Assembly (NCBI GenBank): GCA_030142905.1
Contig: JASJOG010000028.1
Coordinates: forward strand, 310,001-374,000
Direction of reading: 5' to 3'
Source: Heliopora coerulea
Taxonomy: Eukaryota > Cnidaria > Anthozoa > Scleralcyonacea > Helioporidae
Length of the DNA stretch: 64,000 nt
Shown here in pieces: positions 46,362-57,619 of the stretch. The notes beneath the pieces were generated by a model. It made no database searches and had not been told where the DNA came from. It saw nothing but the letters and a program-made list of their open reading frames with translations. The first letter of the stretch is position 1; each line of letters starts with the position of its first letter. Position numbers and translations under genes: made by a program.

Positions 46362-47574
46362 TACACAATCAACACACAAGGACAATTTAACATCAATTGA
46401 AGAGGAAGTACGACTTGCAGTCCGTAGAGTTTCTTAAATTTCACCGTCACCGATCGTTATCCGACTAAATGCACTTTATATAACAGATTACACTCATTAC
46501 AGTCTTAGACAAGGATCTTTCTATCCAAAGGCTTCACAGTCACAAAAACACACGTATGCCTTGAACACATGTATGCCTAAAAAGTAAACTTGTTGTGAAA
46601 AAATGCAGGAACCTACTCGAATAATGAACAGCGGACGCTATTTGTGATGAATTTTAATGGCAATAATCTATACACCATAGATATAGTTATAAGAACGAGA
46701 TTGACCTTTACACTGTTTTTATGTGGATGGTGAAAACGTATGAAGTGATGTAAAAACGAAAGCGTCACCTGTACGTAAACAAACCATTCACCGGAACTTA
46801 GAATCATTTCCCATGCTCGGCCGTAACTTTGATCATTAACTATTATATCATACAGTTTCCGATAGACTAATCCGATCCAGTTGCCATGCAAAATATGCAA
46901 ATAATAAAACTTAGATAGTTGTCTGCAGTCTGTTTTAGCAGTTTTAAAAAGTTAAATTACAACATTTTATTCGCAATGCATGACTGTGATATGAGAGTAA
47001 AAAATAGTAACTATTGTAATAGTAAGTTTAAGCGATTAGTTTTTTCCCGGTGCCAAACGTACGGAAGATGAAACTTTTGACGTGTAGGGGTTTAATCAAG
47101 CACATCCCTTATATTTTCCTTACCTTTCTTGGATCGGAGGTCTTCCCTCAACGAATAAAATGATGTTGCGTTTGATGGACTGAGATGGGAGGGCGTTTGT
47201 CAGAGGAAAACAGAGTAGTAGGACCTCGGTGTGGAAATGTTTAACCCAGATCAATATAGTTAAATTACTATTCATGCCACCAATTGTAACATTTGAAATG
47301 AGTTGAAGCTCTGTTCGTGCAAAATTCACGTCAAATGGTCAACGAATCGGTCAAAGGAATGCCGATATGGGTTTCTTATTTGTGTTAAAGATCACTTTCG
47401 CAGCGTAATTCTGCGCTCGAAATTAATCCTCTTCTTGGTATTCGGAGTGTACATAACAAATATTACTTGGATCGAATTGTCACTGAAAGAAATTATATCT
47501 GTTGTCCGACAAAATTAATCACAGACAATAAATGGACGTTCTTCGTGCTCAAATAATCAGCAAAAAGATTTTTG

Positions 47575-47650
47575 AGCCCCGCACGTGGATCGAACCTGTA
47601 ATTACCTCTGATGGACATTGAGACACTCTAACCATTGATGTGCTCGAGAC
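47575..47650 (-). repeat. Degenerate tRNA-like SINE (unit C)
   Basis: Counterpart of 29483-29558. Confidence 0.5.
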
Positions 47651-49403
47651 TCAAAAGTTAAACCTAGCTGACGGTAAAACGAACCAAAGAAGATGGTGTT
47701 CATGCAATACTGCATTGGTGTGCCGCTTACCTTTTGCGTTGCGTTAAAACAGTTGTCGTTTGACAAGATGTTATGGAGCTTGAATCATTCAACCGTCTGA
47801 TCTTGAACCCAAATGTTTTACAAACTAATACAGTCGCTGTGAGTAATTATCCCAAAGAGCCTGGTAAAGAGGAAGCTTCAGAATTTTATTTTCTGCGTAA
47901 GGAGACAAACGCTACGAAATGGACTCAAACTAATGATTTTTATACTCTCCAATGAATCTTCTCAGTTGGAATACTTTTTGCCAAAGTTTCAATCCAGATG
48001 TGTAAGGCTTTGACGGATCGCAATTCGCTACATCGTATAAACAATCTCATCACGCCATCTCGACTCCTCCGAATGAAGCTGTTTACACAGCGCGGTTATT
48101 GCAGGATATTATTTTTAGATCAGGTTTTCAAATTGATCCGATTTTATTTATCCTTTCGTAGAATTGAGACATTACAAGACATCATGAATTAAAGGGACTA
48201 AGTCGTGGTGTTCGAAGTCATGAGTGTGCCTCTTTCTAAATCCAGGCAGGATAGTTCAAAATTAAAACTTTGCGTTCATTTAGTTACGAAACGAGTCCCC
48301 AATAGTTCTGGGGCATTTCTGAGAATTCAAGGATAAGTTTTCGCACACACTTACCTAAACGTGATTTCTAATGGTCAACAGCACTTAAACTATCATTTTT
48401 ACAATAAGTCAATTTTAATCACAACAAACGTTACGCAGAAAATTGGTACGAGTAGTGATGGACAGTAAAAATATTGTTGTTCAGTTTCAGCCTTTCGTTC
48501 AACTCTTTTGAAGCAGTTTGATTTCTTGAACCCGCTCAATGTATTTGTCACTATTTTAATCATTTCGGTAATGTTGTTCTTGAGCACAAATTTTCTGGTT
48601 AGGATAATATATCTACTCTGGGAGGGTTAAGATTAGAGTTGTAATTAGGACGAAGGTCAGAGATGATAATCTATCCTTTCTATTAACTAACGGACCAGAT
48701 CTCTGATATCTTTGTGAGTGACGTTCTTCATAATAGAAGGTCCGGATTCCCAAGTTAGTATTTTTAATTTCAAGAAATTATGAATTCTAAAAAAATTATA
48801 TGATTGTATGGTTAATACCATAAGTAAGCAAATGCATGTGTGGCGCAGTGGATTAGAGGACAGAAAAGGTTACTCGCGGAAGGACTTCGTGAATCACTTC
48901 TTCCGGAGATTTCTACCTACTGACCCAAGCCTTTCATCAGAGAACTGATGTTTCTTACAGCATAGACCTTTTTCATAAAATGAAGTTTCCAGCGCAGAAA
49001 CTGTGAAATAGGAACATCAGCAATTACAGAAAGATCAAACAACTGTGCAAACACACGAAAGCACAACTTGATTTGAAGCCATTTAGGCATGAAAAAGTTA
49101 AAAATTGATTTCTTTTGTGTTGTCTTGATAAACAATGAACGAGTTTTTAGCATGGAGTATACAAACTGTGACAGTGAGTCGTTTGGACTTTCTACAGGGG
49201 ACTACTAGGTATTCTGGGAAAAGCAGATTCCGTTCTTTGATGAGTTTATGTATGCAAGGGTTTTTAGCTTTACTTGGCACTATTCTTTTGGTTGTTGAAC
49301 GCTCTGTGGATAATGTACCTAATATTGATATGTTTGTGGTAGCTTGGTAATTATGTTCTTAATACGCACGCTCTCAAGCTGTTCTCTCAGAAAAACTTTA
49401 TGA

Positions 49404-49475
49404 GTTCCTGACAGGAATCGAACCCGTAACCTTCTGATCGCCAGTGAGACGGTCTAACCATTGAGCTACAAAGAC
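49404..49475 (-). ncRNA. tRNA-like module C-1
   Basis: Same as B-1 (U33, acceptor mismatch). Confidence 0.4.
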
Positions 49476-49661
49476 TCAGATGGTGAGCGAAGGTTAAATT
49501 TGTGTACTGGTTCGTATAGATGGGAGACATATGTACTGCCAGTCTGCTAGTCTCGATATATCGTCTATTTTTATGTTAATCAATGATATGTTTGTGGTAG
49601 CTTGATAATTATGTTCTTAATACGCACGCTCTCAAGCTGTTCTCTCAGAAAAACTTTCTGA

Positions 49662-49733
49662 GTCCCTGACGGAAATCGAACCCGTAACCTTCTGATCGCC
49701 AGTGAGACGGTCTAACCATTGAGCTACAAAGAC
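49662..49733 (-). ncRNA. tRNA-like module C-2
   Basis: Same as B-2 (U33). Confidence 0.45.
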
Positions 49734-49919
49734 TCAGATGGTGAGCGAAGGTTAAATTTGTGTACTGGTTTGTATAGATGGGAGACATATGTACTGCCAG
49801 TCTGCTAGTCTCGATATATCGTCTATTTTTATGTTAATCAATGATATGTTTGTGGTAGCTTGATAATTATTTTCTTAATACGCACGCTCTCAAGCTGTTC
49901 TCTCAGAAAAACTTTCTGA

Positions 49920-49991
49920 GTCCCTGACGGAAATCGAACCCGTAACCTTCTGATCGCCGTTGAGACGGTCTAACCATTGAGCTACAAAAAC
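49920..49991 (-). ncRNA. tRNA-like module C-3
   Basis: Same as B-3. Confidence 0.4.
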
Positions 49992-50167
49992 TCAGATGGT
50001 GAGCGAAGGTTAAATTTGTGTACTGGTTCGTATAGATGGGAGACATGTACTGCTAGTCTCGATATGTCGTCTATTTTTATGTTAATCAGTAACGTGTTTG
50101 TGGTAGCTTGGTAATTATGTTCTTAATACGCACACTCTCAAGCTGTTCTCTCAGAAAAACTTTCTGA

Positions 50168-50239
50168 GTCCCTGACGGGAATCGAACCCGTAACCTTCTG
50201 ATCGCCGGTGAGACGGTCTAACCATTGAGCTACAAAGAC
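50168..50239 (-). ncRNA. tRNA-like module C-4
   Basis: Same as B-4. Confidence 0.45.
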
Positions 50240-50411
50240 TCAGATGGTGAGCGAAGGTTAAATTTGTGTACTGGTTCGTATAGATGGGAGACATATGTAC
50301 TGCTAGTCTGCTAGTCTCGATATATCGTCTATTTTTATGTTAATCAATAATGTGTTTGTGGTAGCTTGGTAATTATGTTCTTAATACGTACGCTCTCAAG
50401 CTGTTCTCTCA

Positions 50412-50454
50412 TTTGAGTCTTTCTCCCATCTGAGTCTTTCTCTCATCTGTTCCA
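50412..50454. repeat. Centre of the inverted tRNA-like array (unit C)
   Basis: Same junction scar as in A and B. Confidence 0.8.
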
Positions 50455-50459
50455 TCTGA

Positions 50460-50531
50460 GTCTTTGTAGCTCAATGGTTAGACCGTCTCACCGGCGATCA
50501 GAAGGTTACGGGTTCGATTCCCGTTAGGGAC
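50460..50531 (+). ncRNA. tRNA-like module C-5
   Basis: Same as B-5. Confidence 0.45.
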
Positions 50532-50717
50532 TCAGAAAGTTTTTCTGAGAGAACAGCTTGAGAGCGTGCGTATTAAGAACATAATTACCAAGCTACCACA
50601 AACATATCATTGATTAACATAAAACTAGACGAGATATCGAGACTAGCAGACTGGCAGTACATATGTCTCCCATCTATACGAACCAGTACACAAATTTAAC
50701 CTTCGCTCACCATCTGA

Positions 50718-50789
50718 GTCTTTGTAGCTCAATGGTTAGACCGTCTCACTGGCGATCAGAAGGTTACGGGTTCGATTCCCGTCAGGGAC
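50718..50789 (+). ncRNA. tRNA-like module C-6
   Basis: Same as B-6 (U33, perfect acceptor and T stems). Confidence 0.5.
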
Positions 50790-51661
50790 TCAGAAATCTT
50801 TTCTGAAAGAACAGCTTGAGAGTGTTCGTATTAAGTAGCTAATTTTGTTCTTGGATCTATGGTCCCGTCTCCTTGAAAGGAGATGAACATTAACTTTGAA
50901 GCCAAATATTAGCGGACGAACGTTCATCAACGACATCTTTAGAATACCATGAGAATCATCCTCAGGTAACATGAATAGACGAATTCGCGATTATACGCCA
51001 CACTGCGGAAGTCAATTGAAAAGTTATTTCACCATTGTCAAATTAATCAAACTCAGACCTTCAGTTTCCCAGACTTGTTTCTCAACCACTTCGACTAGCC
51101 AGTGAGCTGGGACGAGTGTCTTCCTCTTTGTGGTTTTAATTTCACGCGGGAATCTCGTGAGAATTCAACCCTGTTCCTTCCTAGAGTCCGTCATTCGAAG
51201 ACTGGAAAACCTCTTATCCGGTCTACGGATACCTCCTCAACAGATAAAATTTGTCCTTTGTCGAACAACAACATTTTCGCGAACTGTTTCAACTTAACGA
51301 GGACTATCCACTGGGAAGTGAATTTATCCAGAGGATCAGATGTGATGGAAAGAGAAGGATCCAGGATACTTGACGCATTGTCTAACGTTCTATGTACTGC
51401 GGGCTCATGAGGCGTTAGGGACCTCAAGATCTTAGACGTCAACTTGAACGATGGAGACCTTTATAATGTCGGTATTTAAAGAAACCACGGTTTATTGACC
51501 ACCGTCTTTGATACTTATGGGTTGTTTTATGGCTCCTAAAACGCTCCAGTTCTCCCAAAAAGACTGTAGTCTTGGGTTTAATTCAATCTTAAGTAACAGC
51601 TTTTTTCACTCCGCGAGGTGACGTCGTCCCGAAGACGTGAAAATGGTTTGAGTGACGTTTT

Positions 51662-51955
51662 ATGCAGGACGACGACAGTGTTGAAAATGACCTGGAGAAT
51701 AAAAATTATTCATTCTCTTTGTGTCTTTCGTTTAAAGAATTATTTTGTTTAAAAGACGCCGTCATTGAATTTGACGTCCTAGATCTTAAGGTTCCTAACC
51801 TTGTTTCAAGGCGGGAATATACACTGGTTTCAGTAAAGCCACCTGGTAGACTTATTTTACTATTTCACTTCATCTATGCCAGAAATAAAGAGAGGAAGTC
51901 CACTTTGGTAGCGAGTGAAAATTACCGAGTCGTATCTCCAAAAACGACGCACTAG
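51662..51955 (+). CDS. Possible short ORF, unknown function (unit C)
   Basis: Same as the B copy, 97 codons. Confidence 0.25.
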   Translation: MQDDDSVENDLENKNYSFSLCLSFKELFCLKDAVIEFDVLDLKVPNLVSRREYTLVSVKPPGRLILLFHFIYARNKERKSTLVASENYRVVSPKTTH

Positions 51956-53164
51956 TAGACTTTTAAAAGCCATAAATCTTATAGTAAATATGCATTCAAT
52001 TTAACATGACCGCTAGGCTTTACCCATAACCTGCTATCAGCATAATTAACACTTGTTAAATCTCGTTAATCGTTAGATTTCAAAAATCCACCAAACAAGT
52101 CAGTCAGTTTTAAAGGTCTTGTGGAAAATCCAAACTCAGTTGGTTAGAAATTTCGCATAGAACGTTTATTTTGAAAATATTGATTGTTTTTAGTGTAGAA
52201 TTGTCCTGAAAATTCGTTGTTTACAATTGGAATTTTCAGAACCTTCTTTATGATTTAGTTTACGTAGTTATGTAATTCGAGAATCAGTGTGAACGATAAG
52301 CAGCATCTCTTTCGAATCGGTTCTAGAATGTGATGTAATACGCTTTATTTAGAATGACATTGTATGATATATTTAGATATTTGGAAACTGTAAAAGTAGT
52401 TCGACTTAGTTGATTTCGAGTCAATAAAAAAGTCCATGCATAAGTATAGTAGATATTGAGTAATAAACTTTGAATGAAGACATACATTGAGTGAGCCTTC
52501 CGTGTCAGTGAGAATTATTGGGTAACTTCTGAACCAATATCGCTGTGATCAAGTTCCCTACGGTCCAAGTCCAAAATCGTTGACTTCTAGGATTGACTTG
52601 CTCTATTCAGTTATGGTATTTTCATGTTTTCGTTTTCAGGTTGACACATGAGGTGTTACATCATACGAAAACAGCCTATTCGGCCAAAATAGACTTCCTC
52701 GAAGACCAGGCTCGAATTTTTCGGCCAAACTTATCCCAATCCGCGAAATTATCAACCTTTCTAAAGTTTACTGGAATGACCAGTCTAACAGCTGTGGCGT
52801 AAATAGAATATTTCTGGAACAGAAATGATCTGAAAAATGGGTACATAGTCACAGGATTTGTGTGGATGAATGAAAAAACTAATTTGGTCTTTAATGTTTT
52901 ACTATTCGTTCTGTGTTCGCATGTCGAATAGTCGCATTATTTCCACTATTTAATCTGGCTACCGCAAGCCGGAAGAAGAGGTATGAGATCCGTGAAATTC
53001 ACGGAAAAAGATATCCACCTTAGAGAGATCCACTTTGGCCTAAATTAGGATAATTATAGAATTTTTCCAGCTGAGTTTAGTTCAAAGTTTTAACTTATGT
53101 GGGGTTATAAGCCCATTGCCTTTTTAAAAACTGGACCACATAGTGTTTTTGGTTTTTTTTCGTT

Positions 53165-54175
53165 TTATATTGCGGTGTCCGACGAAGCAGTGGCTCTCGT
53201 CCCGGAATAGGAAATTGGTTCAGGTTCTTCGCGTCGTTTCAACCTCAGGATGTACGCAAACGCATTTCGGAATCTCGGTGAGCGCAACGCGTAACAATAA
53301 AAATTCACGCTGGAATTCATGATCACGAAAAGGAATTGTAAATCTCGAAACCAGTGAAGAGCTGTGCAACTGCAGCTTTCGCAGAAACTCATGGAGTAGA
53401 TGAAGATGGTGGAGGGACCGTAGCAACACAGTAAGGCAATCATCACCACAAGAAACATCTTGGTAATCTTCTGCTCCCAAAGGGCGGCGTTGTCACGGGG
53501 AGTATTTGTGGCCGGAACTGCGTCTTCTCCATTGGCCTTCTGGTTGCCAAAGGTCGTCCCTTCTTGGTAATTTCTTGTTCGTTGTTTGAAATTGCGCAAC
53601 ATCAGACTATACGTGAAGACGGTTATGGCAATGGCCAGAACGATCGCAGTATTGGCAAATATGAAGGCATAGGTTATATAGCCAACTTCGAAGTAAACGA
53701 ACGGAAGGGTGAGCGAAATTATCCATATACCTGCGACCGTGAGGAGGACTCTGCCGGTGGTGAATTCGTTCCGATAGGTATGAGGGTTTCGAATGGCGAG
53801 GTACCGCTCCACCGCCAACGTGGACAAACTGAGTACAGACGCGGTGCATGAAATGAAGTAGGACATGTGAATAGTTTGGATTTCTGGCAAGGTTAGCTTT
53901 GCGTCTATACCTTCTTTCCAGTGAATATAGACCGAGATTGGGTCCGTTACTGTTCCTACTATGAGGTCTGCAAAGGCGAGGTTGGCCATCAGGTAATTGA
54001 AGGGACTGCGAAGGTTCTTGTAGGGATCGATGACCACAGCAAGGATGACCAGGAGGTTGCCAGGGATGTTCAGAATGAGGAATAATATGGAGAATGATGT
54101 GGTGAAGAATGAAAGCTGGTTTGGAGCACCTGTCGTTTTGCAGCGCTCTTCAAATGTTCCCTGGAAGTAAGACAT
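53165..54175 (-). CDS. Class A GPCR, paralogue R2 (unit C)
   Basis: 336-aa receptor from ATG 54175, same protein as the unit B copy, with intact NFYCY motif and full C-terminal tail. It is the last gene I can support before the end of the duplicated block at 56110. Confidence 0.9.
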   Translation of the reverse strand: MSYFQGTFEERCKTTGAPNQLSFFTTSFSILFLILNIPGNLLVILAVVIDPYKNLRSPFNYLMANLAFADLIVGTVTDPISVYIHWKEGIDAKLTLPEIQTIHMSYFISCTASVLSLSTLAVERYLAIRNPHTYRNEFTTGRVLLTVAGIWIISLTLPFVYFEVGYITYAFIFANTAIVLAIAITVFTYSLMLRNFKQRTRNYQEGTTFGNQKANGEDAVPATNTPRDNAALWEQKITKMFLVVMIALLCCYGPSTIFIYSMSFCESCSCTALHWFRDLQFLFVIMNSSVNFYCYALRSPRFRNAFAYILRLKRREEPEPISYSGTRATASSDTAI

Positions 54176-55823
54176 TGCTTCTTACCTCGTTCGTCTCTTT
54201 AAACTTAAAAAAAAAAGACCAAAGTGGTCAGACATGAAATTCAGCTGTTGGAATAAGGCCACATTAACGAAAAGACGGTTTAAGCTATGAAATGTTTTAA
54301 GCAGGTCTTTATAAAACCCTCTCATTGAAGGATGTTTCCCAAGATTTTAACGGACGAGTAATCGAGCCATCATCAAATGAGAACAAAAACATAATATTGC
54401 TGATCACAATATAGTGAATGCAGGTTTAAATAAGGTTGGTTTATGGATTCGCTGTGTGCTATTACAGGTCTCTCAAATAATCTTCAGAAAAAATTATCCA
54501 TGGAACTTTACACTTGTCCTTAAGAAGTCGAGTGTTCAGCAGTTTCATGTAATGCTGGGGCTGAAGCCAAGACCTGAAAGTTTAATCTTGGGCAACGGCT
54601 CATTCTTATCGATCATTTATTTTTCACGTGATCCATAATTCTTATTTCTATACAAATATAAGCTCGAGCTTCAAAAGTTAAGTGTTAAACGTGCAAACTC
54701 ATGTTATGCTGGGACTTAAACAAGGTCCTAAATGTTGACCTTTTTATTGACTGTTAACCTCTTCGATCATTCACATTTCACTTTTATCAATAATTCGTGC
54801 AGAACCCCCCCACCCCAACAGAAATGACTGCCTAATGTGCAGCTGTAAAGAGGATACAGAATCGTTCTAATGTACATGAACTTTTACTTCGATTTACTTG
54901 GCACGTGCAAATGGCTTGTATCTCCCAAATAGTCTGTAAACATGGTTATTCAAATTCTTATAAAGTTCGGCCGCTCATGTTGTATCTGTTATATAAATTT
55001 TCGCGTGGCAGAACAAGACCAGACTGTGGCGTATTTACTGCGCCAATCTGGCGCCATTTACACCTCATTTTAATTGTCAGAAAAGCCACTTGCTAGTCTC
55101 AGTTCAATCACCATGGTACATACCCCTTCGAATCATTATATGGTAAAAATGCCGATGTAAGTTTTGCTGAAATTGCGGCTCTTGAAATTTTTATGAGTAC
55201 TCTACGAAGCTCGGAAGTTCATTAAGGTTGACCACCTGATGTTGTGGTTTGTGAATATTTATAGAGGGTCCTAAGAGATTTGGAAATTCAGTAAGTTTAA
55301 CTACCCATGCCTCAGACATTGTGAAATGTCTTTGGACTACGTTGTTTTGCAGTCGACTGTAAACCTGGTTCGAAACGAACTGATAAAAAGCCCAGAGAAA
55401 GAGTAAAACAGTGAAGTAGATTCAGAAAAAAACATACAAGCACTGGTGGAGAAAACGGCAAAGTAACGTTCAGTATACATCACTAGGCATCACTAGGCAG
55501 TATACATCACTAGGAAGTTAATTTGCCATTGTTTCCACCGTTTTCCAACCTTGTGTCTTTCCAAAACAAACTTAACCAGTCAGGTAGACTAGTCTTATGA
55601 TGACAAACTCATATCACCAGCCCTTAATGGCCAAGTTGTCTCCTAAGTTGCAGAGCCATTAAGCTGAAGTGCCTTTTAGGGGAAAATGTTAACTCACCCC
55701 CAACGGGCACTCTACCTTTTCAATCGAGTGCCCCTACTCCAACCAAGAATGTGGATTCTTGTGTAAACAATTCGCTGTGATTTATGTGAATGGTCGGTTT
55801 GTAAATGGCGGATCGCGAAAATT

Positions 55824-56006
55824 GAGCTCGACGAGCTTTCTGTTGCTATACTGAACTTGCTCGATGACGTGGTACTGGAAGGCTTACGTGATGTGTTCGC
55901 CTGCTTTGTCGTTTTTGGCAAACGTGATGAAAGTTTTACAGCAAAAAATCGAGGCATACCAAGAGAAAAGCTTAACCCTTGGAATGCCAAAGTCGACTTC
56001 TGTTGA
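55824..56006 (+). pseudogene. Possible coding remnant (unit C)
   Basis: Counterpart of 19650-19832, close to the truncated end of the unit. Confidence 0.2.
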
Positions 56007-56110
56007 CTTTTACATATGTTGGTCTGGTTAACGCCATACTGTTTTTGAGGGCATTTTCATCACAAACAAACTATTCACGCAAGCTAGTGAAGATGCAGTT
56101 TTTCTTTCCT

Positions 56111-56758
56111 ATTTTTAGACATTATAATCGATTGAAAGTCTTGTCGCAGAGCCGGTATTGAGTTTAAATGGCTCTTGGGAGGTCAAAAGAACTCTTGAGG
56201 AGCTCGTGATTTACCCACCAGCGCGGAGTTTTAACTCGAGAACGTCAGAGCGAGGAATACTGGCTACTCCTTGCTCAGTGCAGTTTGGTTCATTGCCCAG
56301 CAGAAAAAAAACAAAACAAACTTGGTTGAAACTAAGACTTCTTTTTTTCCTGAGCTAGACTGGGAGGAGCCAAACGATGTCAATATCAAACTTAAGCGGT
56401 TGAATGATATTAGCTTTGAATTGAAGTGCACGCTCATGTTTACACGTCTTGGAGCAATACTTCAGCGTGGGCCTGGTGGCATTCGTCCCTAATGCTTTAA
56501 ATTCTTCAAGATACGTCCACTTGATTGATTACTTCCTATGGGATTCTTCGAATTAGCAATCAGGCCTTTGAAGGCTATACACTGGCAGTCATGGTGAGGT
56601 TGGCCGGAAATTTGAGTGTGCCTTCTTAACTAACTTCCTGGTAACGGAATCTAGCTTTGGATTTTAAGTGGAAAGGGTTGGATCTGGGCGGCGTACAGTT
56701 TGGATTAAAGTCAGGAATGAAAATAAGGTTATAGTATCGAGTAAAACTGACTTTTACG
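56111..56758. other. Start of single-copy tail, no gene seen
   Basis: Unrelated to the duplicated unit. Contains overlapping short frames without recognisable content and an A-rich stretch near 56303-56317. Confidence 0.5.
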
Positions 56759-56905
56759 TAATATTTCAAGTACGAGTTGCTGTTCTTCCTCCGATTTCTA
56801 GATACCGAGAAACGAGTTGAAAAACGAGGCGAAGCCGAGATTTTTTAACGAGTTTCGGGGTATCTAGAAACCGGAGGAAGAACACTAAACGAGTATTTGA
56901 AATTA
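56759..56905. mobile_element. Foldback element with 65-bp arms
   Basis: 56759-56823 pairs with 56841-56905 with a few mismatches (GTTCTTCCTCCGATTTCTAG against CTAGAAACCGGAGGAAGAAC). A third partial arm (CTTCCTCCGATTTCTAAATAC) follows at about 56972. No coding content, so probably a MITE. Confidence 0.7.
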
Positions 56906-57458
56906 CTTCTCAAACGAACCAGTATTTTAGGCGAAAATCCAGCCGAAAGTTGGAAAAATTCAGCTGTAATCTTCCTCCGATTTCTAAATACTGATTAATC
57001 ATGTATTTCTTTTGTTTTTGCTCTATGAGTTATTAATGAGTTTGAGAAATTAGTTTCTGGAACAAGAAGTTTGGCTTCTCGAGAAAGTGGTATGGTTTAC
57101 TTTGGTCTGTGGAAGATCCCTCATCAACTATCTGGCACAAACCATACAACAGTTCATGACGGCGAACAAGAATTTAAGTTCGCTCATCGTCTTGCTTCGC
57201 GGCTGCTGCAGGACAGTCCGTTATACGTTTTGCTGCAGCCCTGCCAAACTAAAGCCGTGGATTGTGAAAAGCGTAAGATTGATCCGAGGAATTTTGTGAT
57301 TAAGATTTTAAACCATTTTTGGTGTTAAAACAATTAACGCAGCATTAAGTTGGATATAACTTCGATTTGTAAATCCAGCCGTGCGGTTGCCGATTTCAGT
57401 CAGATTTAATATGAACTGAGCAGTACGTGTAAAAAACTGAGCCAAATATCCTGCGTTG
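56906..57458. other. Intergenic DNA, no gene supported
   Basis: Two overlapping plus-strand frames (from 57071 and 57087, 70-85 codons) have no recognisable domain and do not start with ATG in a credible context. They may be chance frames. Confidence 0.4.
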
Positions 57459-57619
57459 TACAAAATGAAGCAAACTCCGAATATTGGCATCTTGTAAACC
57501 CAAGATTTGAGTTAAAAGGAACGAGACGAGTAAGAAACAGTTTCTTACTCGTCTTGTTCCTTTTAACTCAAATCTTGGGTTTACAAGATGCTAATATTCA
57601 GAGTTTGCTTCATTTTGTA
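57459..57619. repeat. Near-perfect 161-bp palindrome
   Basis: 80-bp arms (57459-57538 and 57540-57619) around a single central base at 57539 (GAAAC-A-GTTTC). I count only about three mismatched pairs. No coding content. Confidence 0.85.

Larger units (their letters stand above)
49330..50411 (-). repeat. tRNA-like tandem array, left arm (unit C, 4 copies)
   Basis: Modules at 49404, 49662, 49920 and 50168, copy for copy the same as B. Confidence 0.9.
50455..50835 (+). repeat. tRNA-like tandem array, right arm (unit C, 2 copies)
   Basis: Modules at 50460 and 50718, as in B. Confidence 0.9.
38615..56110. repeat. Tandem segmental duplication, unit C (right-truncated)
   Basis: Third copy. Apart from the length of one poly-C tract I found no difference from unit B in gene sequences, array repeats or intergenic lines compared. 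Homology stops at 56110, three bases into the left arm of a hairpin that is intact in A (19934-19980) and B (38026-38072). The following sequence is unrelated to the unit. Confidence 0.95.
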
